A stretch of DNA of 64,000 nucleotides from Nocardioides sp. AX2bis (GCF_902506435.1 NZ_LR733215.1:1152710-1216709); one strand, 5' to 3'; numbered from the stretch's first letter, positions 1 to 8,330 are shown. A program made the numbers and translations. Notes: generated by a model not told the origin, from the letters alone.

Positions 1-2
1 GG

Positions 3-527
3 GCGGTCGTCGCCCGCGTCGGGACCGAGCTCGGCCTCGCCGGGCTGGCCACGGTCACCGACGAGGCCGCCGCCGAGATCGACGAGTTCGTCGATCCCGG
101 GCTGCGCCGGATCCGGACCGGGTGGGACGAGATCGACTGCCCGGCCGACATCCAGGACATGGCCGAGGAGGCCTGGGACCAGCTGTGCGTGCTGGCCGCG
201 CGCGGCGGGTTCGACGCCGACGCGGAGGCCCGGCTGGACGCGGTGCGTGCGCGCTACGCCGCGGCGTACGACGACGCGGAGGCCCTCGCACAGTCGACGG
301 CCGAGAGCGCACGCCGCGAGGGGGCGCGCCAGGGCCGCCGCAACGCCGAGAAGGCCCACGCCAAGACGCAGGACAGGGCCCGGAGGGCGGCCGGGACCCC
401 GGCAGCCCCGTCCGTGCCCGCCGGCGCGCCCTCCCCGGCGGACCGGGCCCGGGTCGTGGCCCGCCGCGCGCGCAGCGGCGCCGGACGCGTCGTGCGGGGC
501 GTCCGCCGCCGGCTCGACCGGGGCTGA
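3..527 (+). CDS. hypothetical protein, C-terminal part (5' end outside window)
   Basis: The reading frame is open from the left edge and stops at TGA 525-527, so only the C-terminal 174 residues are visible. The first ATG inside the window (159) is probably internal, because the same frame upstream already has clean actinobacterial codon bias. The visible part is charged and helical, with a tail very rich in Ala, Arg and Gly. A short FVDPGLRR stretch near the left edge resembles the C-terminal region of some bacterial sulfotransferases, but this is weak. No domain is named with confidence. Confidence 0.6.
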   Translation, partial: AVVARVGTELGLAGLATVTDEAAAEIDEFVDPGLRRIRTGWDEIDCPADIQDMAEEAWDQLCVLAARGGFDADAEARLDAVRARYAAAYDDAEALAQSTAESARREGARQGRRNAEKAHAKTQDRARRAAGTPAAPSVPAGAPSPADRARVVARRARSGAGRVVRGVRRRLDRG

Positions 528-598
528 CCGCCCTCGGGCGTCGGCGGTGCGTGTCCCACGTCACAGGGGCGGTCTTCCCGACCGACGGCCGCGTCCGC

Positions 599-604
599 CA
601 CGAT
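599..604 (+). promoter_or_regulatory. candidate -10 (CACGAT) of the MaoC gene
   Basis: CACGAT lies exactly 6 nt before ATG 611. The same hexamer and spacing occur before GTG 12422. It is a weak variant of TAnnnT that would place the transcription start on the A of ATG, giving a leaderless mRNA. Inferred from position only. Confidence 0.35.
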
Positions 605-610
605 GAGCCC

Positions 611-1162
611 ATGCAGTTCGGACGCAGCTACGAGGAGTTCGAGGTCGGAGCGACCTACCGCCACTGGCCGGGGAAGACGGTGACCGAGTACGACGACCAC
701 CTCTTCTGCCTGCTCACGATGAACCACCACCCGCTCCACATGGACGAGCACTTCGCGGGTGAGACGACGCAGTTCGGTCGCAACGTGGTCGTGGGCAACT
801 ACGTCTACTCGATCCTGCTCGGGATGTCGGTGCCCGACGTCTCCGGCAAGGCGATCGCCAACCTCGAGGTCGAGTCGCTGCGACACGTCGCCCCGACCTT
901 CCACGGCGACACGCTCTACGGGGAGACCACCGTGCTGGACAAGCGCGAGTCGGCCTCGAAGGACGACCGGGGCGTGGTCCACGTCGAGACCATCGGCTAC
1001 AAGCAGGACGGCACCGTGGTCTGCGTCTTCCGCCGCAAGGTGATGGTGCCCAAGCAGTCCTACCTCGAGCAGCGCGGCGGGGAGCAGCCCGGGCGACCGG
1101 TCCCGGTGCCGGACCGGAACTGGCCGGGCCCGCGGGCCGACCGGCCCGCCGCCGACGGCTGA
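611..1162 (+). CDS. MaoC family hotdog dehydratase
   Basis: This 183-residue protein has a single hotdog fold of the MaoC hydratase family. These enzymes hydrate enoyl-CoA type double bonds or dehydrate 3-hydroxyacyl-CoA in the cytosol. Visible signatures are the N-terminal F-E-V-G-x-x-Y opening, the MNHHPLHMD segment that carries the catalytic Asp/His of this subfamily, a Gly-rich VVVGNYVYS helix, and a C-terminal beta-strand ending in FRRKVMVP. The length fits one hotdog domain plus a Pro/Arg-rich tail of about 30 residues. ATG 611 is chosen because it starts the conserved domain; the in-frame ORF upstream lacks homology. The exact substrate (for example a mesaconyl-CoA-like acid) cannot be read from sequence. 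Confidence 0.85.
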   Translation: MQFGRSYEEFEVGATYRHWPGKTVTEYDDHLFCLLTMNHHPLHMDEHFAGETTQFGRNVVVGNYVYSILLGMSVPDVSGKAIANLEVESLRHVAPTFHGDTLYGETTVLDKRESASKDDRGVVHVETIGYKQDGTVVCVFRRKVMVPKQSYLEQRGGEQPGRPVPVPDRNWPGPRADRPAADG

Positions 1163-1173
1163 CCGGGGCCCAC

Positions 1174-1947
1174 GTGCGCTGGGAGGAGCGCCGCGAGGTC
1201 GTCCTCGGTGCGCTGGCGCTGGCCTTCCTGGGGGCCTACGCCTGGCCGATCCTGGACCCCGGCCTCGACCCGGGCTGGGAGCGCGCGTGCCGGGCGACCC
1301 AGCTCGTCGTCTGGGTCGCCTTCGGCGCCGACTTCGCGCTGCGCGTCGCGGCTGCGCCCGCCCGGGCGCGGTGGGTGCGCGGCCACCTGCCCGAGCTGGC
1401 GCTGCTGGTCCTGCCGGTGCTGCGCCCGCTGCGGCTGCTGGTCCTGCTCACGCTGCTGCGCGCGATCAACCGCGGCGGTGCGGTCAGCCTGCGCGGCCGG
1501 GTCGGCGTCTACGTCGGCGCCGGCAGCGTCCTGGTCGGCCTGGTGGCGGCGCTGTCGGTGCTGGAGGCGGAGCGGGGCGCCCCGGGGGCGACCATCACCG
1601 GGTTCGGTGACGCCGTGTGGTGGGCCTGCACCACGATGACCACCGTCGGCTACGGCGACACCTACCCGGTGACCACGCTCGGCCGGACCATCGGCGTCGG
1701 GCTGATGGTGGTCGGTGTCGCGCTGCTCGGCGCGGTCACCGCCACGGCGGCCGCCTGGCTCGTGCAGGCCGTCGCCGAGGAGGAGGCGGAGGAGGCTGCC
1801 GAGGAGGCCGCGGCGCGGCCCGGCGGGGAGGTCCTCGTGGACGCACGTGAGGACGTGCTGCTGCGCGAGGTGCAGGCCCTGCGGGCCGAGGTCGCGGCCC
1901 TGCGGGGTCGACCCGGCCCCGACCGGGGTGGGAGCCTGCAGGGATGA
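1174..1947 (+). CDS. potassium channel family protein
   Basis: This 257-residue membrane protein looks like a voltage-gated-type K+ channel subunit. I see hydrophobic segments at about residues 8-28, 38-58, 70-92 and 110-130, a re-entrant pore with the selectivity filter TTVGYGD at about 157-163, and a last helix near 172-194. The segment RPLRLLVLLTLLRAINRG has spaced arginines as in an S4 helix. The C-terminus (195-257) is acidic, Ala/Glu-rich and predicted coiled coil, which may help tetramer assembly. The start is GTG 1174. Its stop overlaps the ATG of the next gene (ATGA), so the two are probably co-transcribed. A similar channel gene (Rv3200c) occurs in the equivalent M. tuberculosis region, from memory. 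Confidence 0.88.
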   Translation: MRWEERREVVLGALALAFLGAYAWPILDPGLDPGWERACRATQLVVWVAFGADFALRVAAAPARARWVRGHLPELALLVLPVLRPLRLLVLLTLLRAINRGGAVSLRGRVGVYVGAGSVLVGLVAALSVLEAERGAPGATITGFGDAVWWACTTMTTVGYGDTYPVTTLGRTIGVGLMVVGVALLGAVTATAAAWLVQAVAEEEAEEAAEEAAARPGGEVLVDAREDVLLREVQALRAEVAALRGRPGPDRGGSLQG

Positions 1948-2501
1948 CGCGTCTGTGGCTGGTCCGGCACGGTGAGACCGAGTGGAGCCGCGACGGGCTC
2001 CACACCTCGACCACCGATCTCCCGCTCACCGGGAACGGGGAGGAGACGGCCCGCTCGCTGGCGCCACGGCTCGCGGGCGAGTCGTTCGCGCTGGTGCTGT
2101 CCTCCCCGCGGCAGCGCGCCCTGCGTACCGCGGCCCTGGCCGGCTTCGCCCGGCCCGAGACCACCGAGGACCTCGCGGAGTGGGCCTACGGCGACTACGA
2201 GGGCGTGAGCACCGAGGAGATCCGGCGCACGGTGCCGGGCTGGTCGGTGTGGTCCCACCCCGTGCCCGGCGGGGAGGACGCGGCCGCGGTCACCGAGCGG
2301 CTGGACCGGGTGGTCGCGCGGGTGCGCGAGGTGGACGGCGACGTGCTGGCCTTCGCGCACGGGCACTCCCTGCGGGCCCTGGCGGCGCGCTGGCTCGGGC
2401 TGGAGGTCCGCGACGGGCGGCTGCTCCGGCTGGACACCGCGACGGTCTCGCAGCTCGGCTTCGAGCGGGAGAACCCGGTGGTGCTGCGGTGGAACGGCTG
2501 A
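1944..2501 (+). CDS. histidine phosphatase family protein (Gpm2-like)
   Basis: The 185-residue protein belongs to the phosphoglycerate-mutase-like histidine phosphatases. The phosphohistidine motif LVRHGETEW is at residues 6-14, a second catalytic Arg lies in LSSPRQRA near 52-59, and the second His is in FAHGHSLR near 137-144. Members dephosphorylate small phosphometabolites in the cytosol. It fits the position of the acid phosphatase Gpm2/Rv3214, which in mycobacteria also lies next to a ParA-like gene. It overlaps the channel gene by 4 nt (ATGA) and the next gene starts 4 nt after its stop, so these form an operon. Confidence 0.88.
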   Translation: MTRLWLVRHGETEWSRDGLHTSTTDLPLTGNGEETARSLAPRLAGESFALVLSSPRQRALRTAALAGFARPETTEDLAEWAYGDYEGVSTEEIRRTVPGWSVWSHPVPGGEDAAAVTERLDRVVARVREVDGDVLAFAHGHSLRALAARWLGLEVRDGRLLRLDTATVSQLGFERENPVVLRWNG

Positions 2502-2505
2502 GGTC

Positions 2506-3171
2506 GTGACCGCGGGCGTCGACCCGGTCCTCCCGCCGGGGTGCCCCCGCTGCCTGGTGGAGCCGGTCGCGGACGGGCAGGCCTGGCGGTGCGACGAGCA
2601 CGGCGAGATCACCCCGCTCTGGCGCCCGGCCGAGGTCGGGTACGCCGGGTTCGTCGAGCAGCTGCGCGCCTCGGGCGAGCACCCCACGCTGCTGCCGTGG
2701 CCGATGGGCCCGGCCTGGACGGTCACCGACCACGCCCGGGTCGGCGGCGGCTCCGGTCCGCGGCGCGGCCGGACCCTGGCGACGCTGACCTGCTGCTCGG
2801 GTCCGAGCGCCCTGGACGGGCCGGTCGACGTGCTCGTCGTGACGGAGGAGGCCGGCGTCGGTCTCGGCGCCCGGGTCGCGGGCGTGGGGGAGCACGAGCC
2901 CGGGCCACAGCTGGAGGAGCGGCCGCCCGCCGCGCGGGTGCGCCTGGGCCATCAGTCGGTACCGCTGTGGTCGCTGTCGACCAGCGACGCGGCGTCCGAC
3001 CTCGACCGCTCGGTGCTGGTCGGGGAGGCCGGGGGCCGGTGGCTGTGGCTGGTCCTGCGGCCGGCCTCGGCCATCCTGCTGCTGCGGGAGGACTGGGTGC
3101 TGCGCGACGCCGCCGAGCTGGGCCCGGTCCTCGTCGAGGTGGCCTTCGGGGGCCCGCGCCCACCCTGGTGA
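2506..3171 (+). CDS. DUF6758-like conserved actinobacterial protein
   Basis: The 221-residue protein begins with a possible half zinc site (PGCPRC, then WRCDEHGE) and continues with LPWPMGPAW, a TCCSGPSAL segment, EEAGVGLGAR and a hydrophobic WLWLVLRPASAILLL stretch. This order matches, from memory, the DUF6758 family, which in Streptomyces is also found directly before a PHP-domain gene, as here. The function is unknown. The start is GTG 2506, 4 nt after the phosphatase stop. Confidence 0.7.
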   Translation: MTAGVDPVLPPGCPRCLVEPVADGQAWRCDEHGEITPLWRPAEVGYAGFVEQLRASGEHPTLLPWPMGPAWTVTDHARVGGGSGPRRGRTLATLTCCSGPSALDGPVDVLVVTEEAGVGLGARVAGVGEHEPGPQLEERPPAARVRLGHQSVPLWSLSTSDAASDLDRSVLVGEAGGRWLWLVLRPASAILLLREDWVLRDAAELGPVLVEVAFGGPRPPW

Positions 3172-3205
3172 GCCGCCGTCCCCGTCGGTGCGGCGAGCGG
3201 GCTCC

Positions 3206-3211
3206 TAGGAT
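3206..3211 (+). promoter_or_regulatory. -10 element TAGGAT, leaderless PHP gene
   Basis: TAGGAT ends 6 nt before ATG 3218. That spacing puts the transcription start at the start codon, and no Shine-Dalgarno sequence is visible, consistent with a leaderless mRNA. Confidence 0.6.
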
Positions 3212-3217
3212 CCCCGG

Positions 3218-4099
3218 ATGAGGATCGACCTGCACACCCACTCCGACGTCAGCGACGGCACGGCCCCGCCGGCCTCGGTCGTCCGGGACGCCGCCGCCGC
3301 CGGGCTCGACGTCGTCGCGCTGACCGACCACGACACCACGCAGGGCTGGGCGGAGGCGGAGCAGGCGGCCCGCGAGGTCGGCATCGACCTGGTCCGCGGG
3401 CTCGAGATCAGCTGCACCCACCAGGGCCGGGGCCTGCACCTGCTGGCCTACCTGCCGGACCCGACGCACCCGGGCCTGCGCGACCTGCTCGGGCGGATCG
3501 TGGAGGGGCGCAGCGGTCGGGTGCCGGCGATGCTGGCGCAGCTGCGCGAGGCCGGCGTGGCCATCGAGCAGGCCGACCTCGACCGCGAGGGCTCACGGAC
3601 CGCGGCCACCGGGCGCCCCCACGTCGCCGACGCGCTGGTGCGCCTGGGCGTGGTGGCCAGCCGGGACGAGGCGTTCCGTGACTGGCTGGACGCCGGCCGG
3701 CCGGGCTTCGTCGACCGCTGGGCGGCATCGGTGACCGAGATGGTGCAGGTCGTCGGCGAGGCCGGTGGCGTCACCGTGGTCGCCCACCCGTGGGGTCGTG
3801 GCGGACGCTCGGCACTGCCCGAGGAGGAGATCGCGGTGCTGGCCGCCGCCGGCCTGGCCGGGATCGAGGTCGACCACCAGGACCACACCGAGGCCGACCG
3901 GGCCCGGCTGCGCGAGGTCGCTGCGGACCTGGACCTCGTGGTCACCGGCTCCAGCGACCACCACGGCACCGGCAAGGTCGACCACGACCTGGGCTGCCAC
4001 ACCACCGACCCCGAGGAGTACGAGCGGCTGCTCGCCCGCGCCTCGGCCGCCTCGGCCGCCTCGGGTCGTGACACCCCGGAGGTCGTCCAGCCGAGGTGA
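3218..4099 (+). CDS. PHP domain phosphoesterase (RNase AM/TrpH type)
   Basis: The 293-residue protein has the metal-binding motifs of a PHP phosphoesterase: DLHTHSDVSDGT at residues 3-14, LTDHDT near 35-40, a central His in VVAHPWGRGG near 186-195, and SSDHHGTGK near 245-253. Length and layout fit the YciV/RnmA (RNase AM, formerly TrpH) group, which removes 5' nucleotides from RNA or 3',5'-bisnucleotides using three metal ions. It starts at ATG 3218 with a TAGGAT box 6 nt upstream, so it can be transcribed separately from the preceding operon. Its stop codon lies inside the first copy of a 22-bp tandem repeat. Confidence 0.85.
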   Translation: MRIDLHTHSDVSDGTAPPASVVRDAAAAGLDVVALTDHDTTQGWAEAEQAAREVGIDLVRGLEISCTHQGRGLHLLAYLPDPTHPGLRDLLGRIVEGRSGRVPAMLAQLREAGVAIEQADLDREGSRTAATGRPHVADALVRLGVVASRDEAFRDWLDAGRPGFVDRWAASVTEMVQVVGEAGGVTVVAHPWGRGGRSALPEEEIAVLAAAGLAGIEVDHQDHTEADRARLREVAADLDLVVTGSSDHHGTGKVDHDLGCHTTDPEEYERLLARASAASAASGRDTPEVVQPR

Positions 4100-4176
4100 T
4101 GCTCGCGGACAGCCGAGGTGACGCTCGCGGACAGCCGAGGTGACGCTCGCGGACAGCCGAGGTGACGCTAGCGGCG
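4089..4176. repeat. four tandem 22-bp repeats between convergent genes
   Basis: The unit, starting AGCCGAGGTGACGCTCGCGG, begins at 4089, 4111, 4133 and 4155, with one or two substitutions in the first and last copies. The array contains the stop codon of the PHP gene (4097-4099) and the stop codon of the convergent SDR gene (4168-4170), so it fills the whole tail-to-tail junction. Confidence 0.9.
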
Positions 4177-4953
4177 CCCGATGGACTGCAGCCGTTGCAG
4201 CGCACGCCCCGGGACGACGCGCGCCAGGGCGACCGCGACCTTGTACTGCGGGCTCGGCACCGACAGGGCCCGGCCCCGTGCGTGGTCGGCCAGCGCGTCG
4301 TCGACGAGCCGGCGGACGTCGAGCCAGAACATGCCGGTGCCGGGCGTGACGTCCATCCGCTCGTGGAACTCGGTGCGGGTGAAGCCCGGGCACAGGGCGG
4401 TGACGGTGACCCCGCGCGGGGCGTACTCGGTGGCCGCCCAGGCGCTGAAGCTGTTCACCCACGCCTTGGCCGCCGCGTAGGTGCCGCGCGGCAGGAACGC
4501 CGCCACGCTCGAGACGTTGATGATGCCGCCGCGTCCGCGCTCGGACATCGGGCCCAGGGCGGCGTGCGAGAGCCGCATCACGGCGGTGACCAGCACGTCG
4601 AGCATGGCCTGCTCGGCCTCGACGTCGTTGTCGCCGAAGCGCTGCTTCAGCCCGAAGCCGGCGTTGTTGACCAGCAGGTCGACCGGAAGGTCGCGGTCGG
4701 CGAGGCGGTCCTCGACGGTACGCAGCTGCGCGCGGTCGGTCAGGTCCGCGACCAGCACCTCGACGGCGGCGCCGTGGTCGGTGCGCAGGGCCGCGGCGAC
4801 CTCCTCGAGCCGGGTGGCGTCGCGGGCCACCAGGACGAGGTCGTGCCCGCGCCCTGCCAGCGCCCGGGCGAACTCGTGGCCGATGCCGGCGGTGGCGCCC
4901 GTCACCAGGGCGGTCGGGCGGGGCGCGGCGGGGTCGGGTGCGGTCGACGACAT
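4168..4953 (-). CDS. short-chain dehydrogenase/reductase
   Basis: This 261-residue SDR has a classical Rossmann layout: TGATAGIGHEFARAL near the N-terminus for NADP(H) binding, NNAGFG in the middle, the catalytic Ser in NVSSVAAFLP, and the YAAAKAW active-site Tyr-Lys pair. It is an NAD(P)-dependent oxidoreductase of unknown substrate. The start is taken at ATG 4953 (MSSTAPDP); a second in-frame ATG at 4974 is possible. It is divergent from the ParA-like gene and convergent with the PHP gene, with its stop inside the 22-bp repeat array. Confidence 0.88.
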   Translation of the reverse strand: MSSTAPDPAAPRPTALVTGATAGIGHEFARALAGRGHDLVLVARDATRLEEVAAALRTDHGAAVEVLVADLTDRAQLRTVEDRLADRDLPVDLLVNNAGFGLKQRFGDNDVEAEQAMLDVLVTAVMRLSHAALGPMSERGRGGIINVSSVAAFLPRGTYAAAKAWVNSFSAWAATEYAPRGVTVTALCPGFTRTEFHERMDVTPGTGMFWLDVRRLVDDALADHARGRALSVPSPQYKVAVALARVVPGRALQRLQSIGRR

Positions 4954-5011
4954 GCCGCGAGTCAAGCACCGCATGGTCCCCGACGGCAGGGGCGGTGCGG
5001 CATGATGGGCG

Positions 5012-5800
5012 GTGATGACCACGACCCTCGCGATCGCCAACCAGAAGGGCGGCGTCGCCAAGACCACCTCGGTGGCCTCCCTGGGCGCCGCGCTCGCCGA
5101 GCTCGGGGACTCGGTCCTCCTCGTGGACCTCGACCCGCAGGCCTGCCTGACCTTCTCCCTCGGCATCGACCCCGAGGACCTCGAGCTGTCGGTCCACCAC
5201 GTCCTGACCAAGGGACTGGCCCCGACCGAGGTGGTCCTGGAGACCGACGACGGGGTGCACCTGATGCCCGCCACCATCGAGCTGGCCCGCGCCGAGGCCG
5301 ACCTGCTGACCCGTACCGGGCGCGAGCACGTCGTGCGCAGCATGATCGAGGACCTGGCCGCCGCCGGCAGCCACTACGACTGGGTCCTGCTGGACTGCCC
5401 GCCCTCGCTGGGCGTGCTCACCGTCGCGGCCCTGACCGCGGCGACCGGGGTGGTCGTGCCCCTGCAGTGCGAGACCCTGTCCCACCGCGGCGTCGGGCAG
5501 CTGCTGGACACGGTCCACGACGTGCGGCGCTTCACCAACCGTGACCTCGAGGTCTGGGGCGTGCTGCCCACCCTCTTCGACGGACGCACCAACCACGCGC
5601 GCACCGTGCTCGAGACGATCTCCGAGACCTACGACCTCGCGGTGATCGAGCCGCCCATCCCCAAGACCATCAAGTTCGCCGAGGCCCCCGCCGCCGGGCG
5701 GTCGATCCTGTCGACCAGCCGCAGCAGCAAGGGTGCCAAGGCCTACCGCGACGTCGCGGTCAACCTGCGCGAGCGGGTCCGCACGGCGGCGAAGGGCTGA
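5012..5800 (+). CDS. ParA/Soj-like ATPase (no ParB in window)
   Basis: This 262-residue deviant-Walker ATPase has the signature Lys in ANQKGGVAKTT at about residues 9-19, LLVDLDPQ near 39-46 and LLDCPPSLG near 127-135. ParA family members form nucleotide-dependent dimers on DNA that position cargo. No parB or centromere-like repeats are visible here, so this is an orphan copy rather than the chromosomal parAB locus. The equivalent mycobacterial gene (Rv3213c, from memory) sits in the same neighbourhood. GTG 5012 and ATG 5015 are both usable starts. It is 7 nt upstream of the L,D-transpeptidase gene, so co-expression is likely. Confidence 0.87.
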   Translation: MMTTTLAIANQKGGVAKTTSVASLGAALAELGDSVLLVDLDPQACLTFSLGIDPEDLELSVHHVLTKGLAPTEVVLETDDGVHLMPATIELARAEADLLTRTGREHVVRSMIEDLAAAGSHYDWVLLDCPPSLGVLTVAALTAATGVVVPLQCETLSHRGVGQLLDTVHDVRRFTNRDLEVWGVLPTLFDGRTNHARTVLETISETYDLAVIEPPIPKTIKFAEAPAAGRSILSTSRSSKGAKAYRDVAVNLRERVRTAAKG

Positions 5801-5807
5801 CACAGCC

Positions 5808-6503
5808 GTGAGCACGCACCGCGGCCCCGGTCGTCCCCGGTACGGGCGGATCGCGACGCTCGCGACGTCCGTCGCCGTCACCGCCGTGGCGTTCCTGGGC
5901 AGCGCCGGCGTGCTGCCGGCCGAGGACGCCGACGACGTGCCCGTCGCGGCTGCGGCCGACCCGGCTGCCGTCGACCCGGCTGCCGCCGCACCGTCCACGC
6001 CCACCGACCAGCCGACGTCCGCCCCGTCGACCGACCCGGACGCGACCGCCGACCCGACCCCCGACCCGACCGTCGAGGTGACGGCCGAGCCGGTGGAGGA
6101 CACCGCGCTGCCGGCCCGCTCCGGCGAGGGCAGGCGCGTGGTCTTCAGCGAGTCGCGCCAGCGGGTGTGGCTGGTCGGGACCGACGGACCGCAGCGGACC
6201 TACCCCGTCTCCGGCAGCGTCTACGACAACCTCGACCCGGGCACCTACGAGGTCTACTCCCGCTCGGAGCAGGCGTGGGGCATCGACGACTCCGGCACCA
6301 TGAAGTGGTTCGTCCGGTTCACGCAGGGTGACAACGCCGCGATCGGCTTCCACGACATCCCCGTGGACGACGGCCGCAAGGTCCAGGGGCTCGACGAGCT
6401 CGGGACCCCGCTGTCGCACGGGTGCATCCGCCAGCGCACCTCCGACGCCAAGGCCCTGTGGGACTTCGCCCCGCTCGGCACGACCGTCGTCGTCACCGCC
6501 TGA
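5808..6503 (+). CDS. L,D-transpeptidase (YkuD domain), secreted or membrane-anchored
   Basis: The 231-residue protein has a basic N-terminus and a hydrophobic helix at about residues 16-35, then a low-complexity Pro/Thr/Asp/Ala linker to about residue 100, a typical wall-spanning spacer. The C-terminal YkuD domain carries IGFHDIP and the catalytic motif SHGCIR, with the nucleophile near Cys206. Such enzymes make 3-3 cross-links in peptidoglycan outside the membrane. The start is GTG 5808, right after the ParA stop; the longer in-frame extension runs antisense-like through the previous gene and is rejected. A strong hairpin follows the stop. Confidence 0.85.
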   Translation: MSTHRGPGRPRYGRIATLATSVAVTAVAFLGSAGVLPAEDADDVPVAAAADPAAVDPAAAAPSTPTDQPTSAPSTDPDATADPTPDPTVEVTAEPVEDTALPARSGEGRRVVFSESRQRVWLVGTDGPQRTYPVSGSVYDNLDPGTYEVYSRSEQAWGIDDSGTMKWFVRFTQGDNAAIGFHDIPVDDGRKVQGLDELGTPLSHGCIRQRTSDAKALWDFAPLGTTVVVTA

Positions 6504-6537
6504 CCGAGCGCCCGACCGAGGGACCGCCGCGACGCAC

Positions 6538-6569
6538 CGACGGCCGGCCCCCGGGGGGACCGGCCGTCG
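6538..6569. terminator. bidirectional hairpin terminator
   Basis: A 10-bp perfect stem (6538-6547 with 6560-6569, CGACGGCCGG and complement) encloses a C5/G6 run that can extend the stem. It lies between the convergent L,D-transpeptidase and DEAD-box helicase genes. There is no T-tract, which is usual for actinobacterial terminators. Confidence 0.6.
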
Positions 6570-6602
6570 TCGTGCCTGTGCGAGGTGCTCCTCGCGGGGT
6601 GC

Positions 6603-8135
6603 TCAGCCCTCGGAGGCCGGCGCCGTCGTGGCGGAGCCCGTGTCGCGACCGCCCGAGGAACGGCGGCGGCGCCGGTTGCGGCTGCGCGGGGCGCCCTCGG
6701 TGCCCTCGCCGCCGGCGGGGGTGCCCGTGACGGCCTGGGTCGTCTCGGTCGGCGCGGCGGTGCCGGCCGGAGCGGCGCTCGCGCCGTCGCCCGAGCGGGT
6801 GCGCCGACGGCTGCGGTCACGTGCGGGTCGCTCCGAGGAGCCGGAGCCGGAGCCGGACCGGTCCGAGCCGCCGGAGCGCTCGGAGCGACCGCGCTCGGGA
6901 CGCTCGCGCGGGGGTAGCGGGGCCGGGTCGACGATGCGCCCGCGCGTGCCCGGGGCGATGCCCTGGTCGTGGAAGAGGTGCTCGGAGGTGGAGTACGTCT
7001 CCTGCGGCGACTCGAAGGGCAGGTCCAGCGCCTTGTTGATCATCTTCCAGCGGTGCAGGTCGGCCCAGTCCACGAAGGTGATCGCGGTGCCGGTCGCGCC
7101 GGCGCGACCGGTGCGACCGATCCGGTGGACGTAGGTCTTCTCGTCCTCGGGGCAGTTGTTGTTGACCACGTGGCTGACGCCGCGCACGTCGATGCCGCGG
7201 GCGGCGACGTCGGTGGCGACGAGGACCTTGAGCTTGTCCTCGCGGAAGCGGGTCATCGCCTTCTCGCGGGCGGCCTGCTGCATGTCGCCGTGCAGCGCGC
7301 TCGAGGCGAAGCCGCGCTCGGCGAGGTCGTCGGCGATGCGCTGGGCCTGGCGCTTGGTGCGGGTGAAGACGATCATCTTCTCGGCGTCAGCGGACTGGAG
7401 GACGCGGCCGAGGATCTCGGGCTTGTCGAGGTCGTGGACCTGGTAGATGAACTGCGCGGTCGCCGGCACGGTCTGGCCGTCGTCGGAGGACTCCGCGCGG
7501 ATGTTCATCGGGTGGCGCATGTGGGTGCGCGCCAGCGCCACGATCGCGGCCGGCATGGTGGCCGAGAACAGCATCGTCTGCCGGGTCTCGGGCGTCATCC
7601 GCAGCATCCGCTCGACGTCGGGCAGGAACCCGAGGTCCAGCATCTCGTCGGCCTCGTCGAGGACGAGCGCGTGGACGTGGCCGAGGTCGAGCGCCTTGCG
7701 GTTCGCCAGGTCGAGCAGACGGCCAGGGGTGCCGACGACGATGTCGACGCCGGCCTCGAGCGCCTCGAGCTGGGGCTCGTAGCCCACGCCGCCGTAGATC
7801 GTCAGCACGCGCAGACCGCGGTCCTTGCTGGCCAGGTGCAGGTCGCTGGAGACCTGGAGCGCGAGCTCGCGGGTCGGGGCCACGATCAGCGCCTGCGGCT
7901 TGCCTGCCGGCAGGTCCGCGTACGCCGGGTCGTGCGGGGCCACGCTGCGCTGCAGCACGGGGATGCCGAAGGCCAGGGTCTTGCCGGTGCCCGTACGGGC
8001 CTGGCCGATGAGGTCGGTGCCCATCAGGGCGACCGAGAGGGTCATCTCCTGGATGGGGAAGGGGGTCACGATGCCGCCGCGCTCGAGCGCGTCGGCGATC
8101 TCGGGGTGCACCCCGAGGTCACGGAAGGTGGTCAA
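6603..8135 (-). CDS. DEAD-box RNA helicase
   Basis: This 510-residue protein has the full set of DEAD-box motifs: Q-motif region TPFPIQEMT, motif I ARTGTGKT, Ia PTRELALQ, GG, Ib TPGRLLDL, motif II DEAD, motif III SAT, then domain-2 motifs VATDVAARGIDV and HRIGRTGRAG. It unwinds structured RNA, for example in ribosome assembly, decay or cold adaptation. The last about 110 residues are a Ser/Arg/Gly-rich RNA-binding-type tail ending near RNRRRRRSSGG. TTG 8135 is chosen because homologues start at (M)TTFRDLG; an upstream in-frame ATG at 8225 adds only non-conserved sequence. A -10-like TAGGGT at 8309-8314 would give a long 5' UTR of about 165 nt. Confidence 0.9.
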   Translation of the reverse strand: MTTFRDLGVHPEIADALERGGIVTPFPIQEMTLSVALMGTDLIGQARTGTGKTLAFGIPVLQRSVAPHDPAYADLPAGKPQALIVAPTRELALQVSSDLHLASKDRGLRVLTIYGGVGYEPQLEALEAGVDIVVGTPGRLLDLANRKALDLGHVHALVLDEADEMLDLGFLPDVERMLRMTPETRQTMLFSATMPAAIVALARTHMRHPMNIRAESSDDGQTVPATAQFIYQVHDLDKPEILGRVLQSADAEKMIVFTRTKRQAQRIADDLAERGFASSALHGDMQQAAREKAMTRFREDKLKVLVATDVAARGIDVRGVSHVVNNNCPEDEKTYVHRIGRTGRAGATGTAITFVDWADLHRWKMINKALDLPFESPQETYSTSEHLFHDQGIAPGTRGRIVDPAPLPPRERPERGRSERSGGSDRSGSGSGSSERPARDRSRRRTRSGDGASAAPAGTAAPTETTQAVTGTPAGGEGTEGAPRSRNRRRRRSSGGRDTGSATTAPASEG

Positions 8136-8308
8136 TGCGTGCGTCGCTTTCGTCTGCCGGCGAGAAGCTCTGCGAAGCGGTCGCCGGAGGTCGGATGCGG
8201 CCGATCGGGCGCCGACCGCGCACATGCACGAGCGCCGCGGAGTGCCGGGTCCCCGGGAGCCCTGCGCGAGCAGGCGGGGACGGCGTCGGCGAGGCGCTCG
8301 ACAGGGCC

Positions 8309-8324
8309 ACCCTATCGCTAGGGT
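8309..8324. promoter_or_regulatory. back-to-back -10 elements in a 16-bp palindrome
   Basis: ACCCTA-TCGC-TAGGGT is an inverted repeat with perfect 6-bp arms. On the + strand TAGGGT (8319-8324) sits 6 nt before ATG 8331. On the - strand the mirror TAGGGT (8309-8314) points toward the helicase. It may be two overlapping divergent promoters, an operator, or both. Confidence 0.6.
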
Positions 8325-8330
8325 GCCGAC

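Noticed and set aside
5012-5800. Chromosomal parAB partition locus
   Set aside because: No parB gene or parS-like repeats are present; the ATPase is an orphan in a different conserved neighbourhood.
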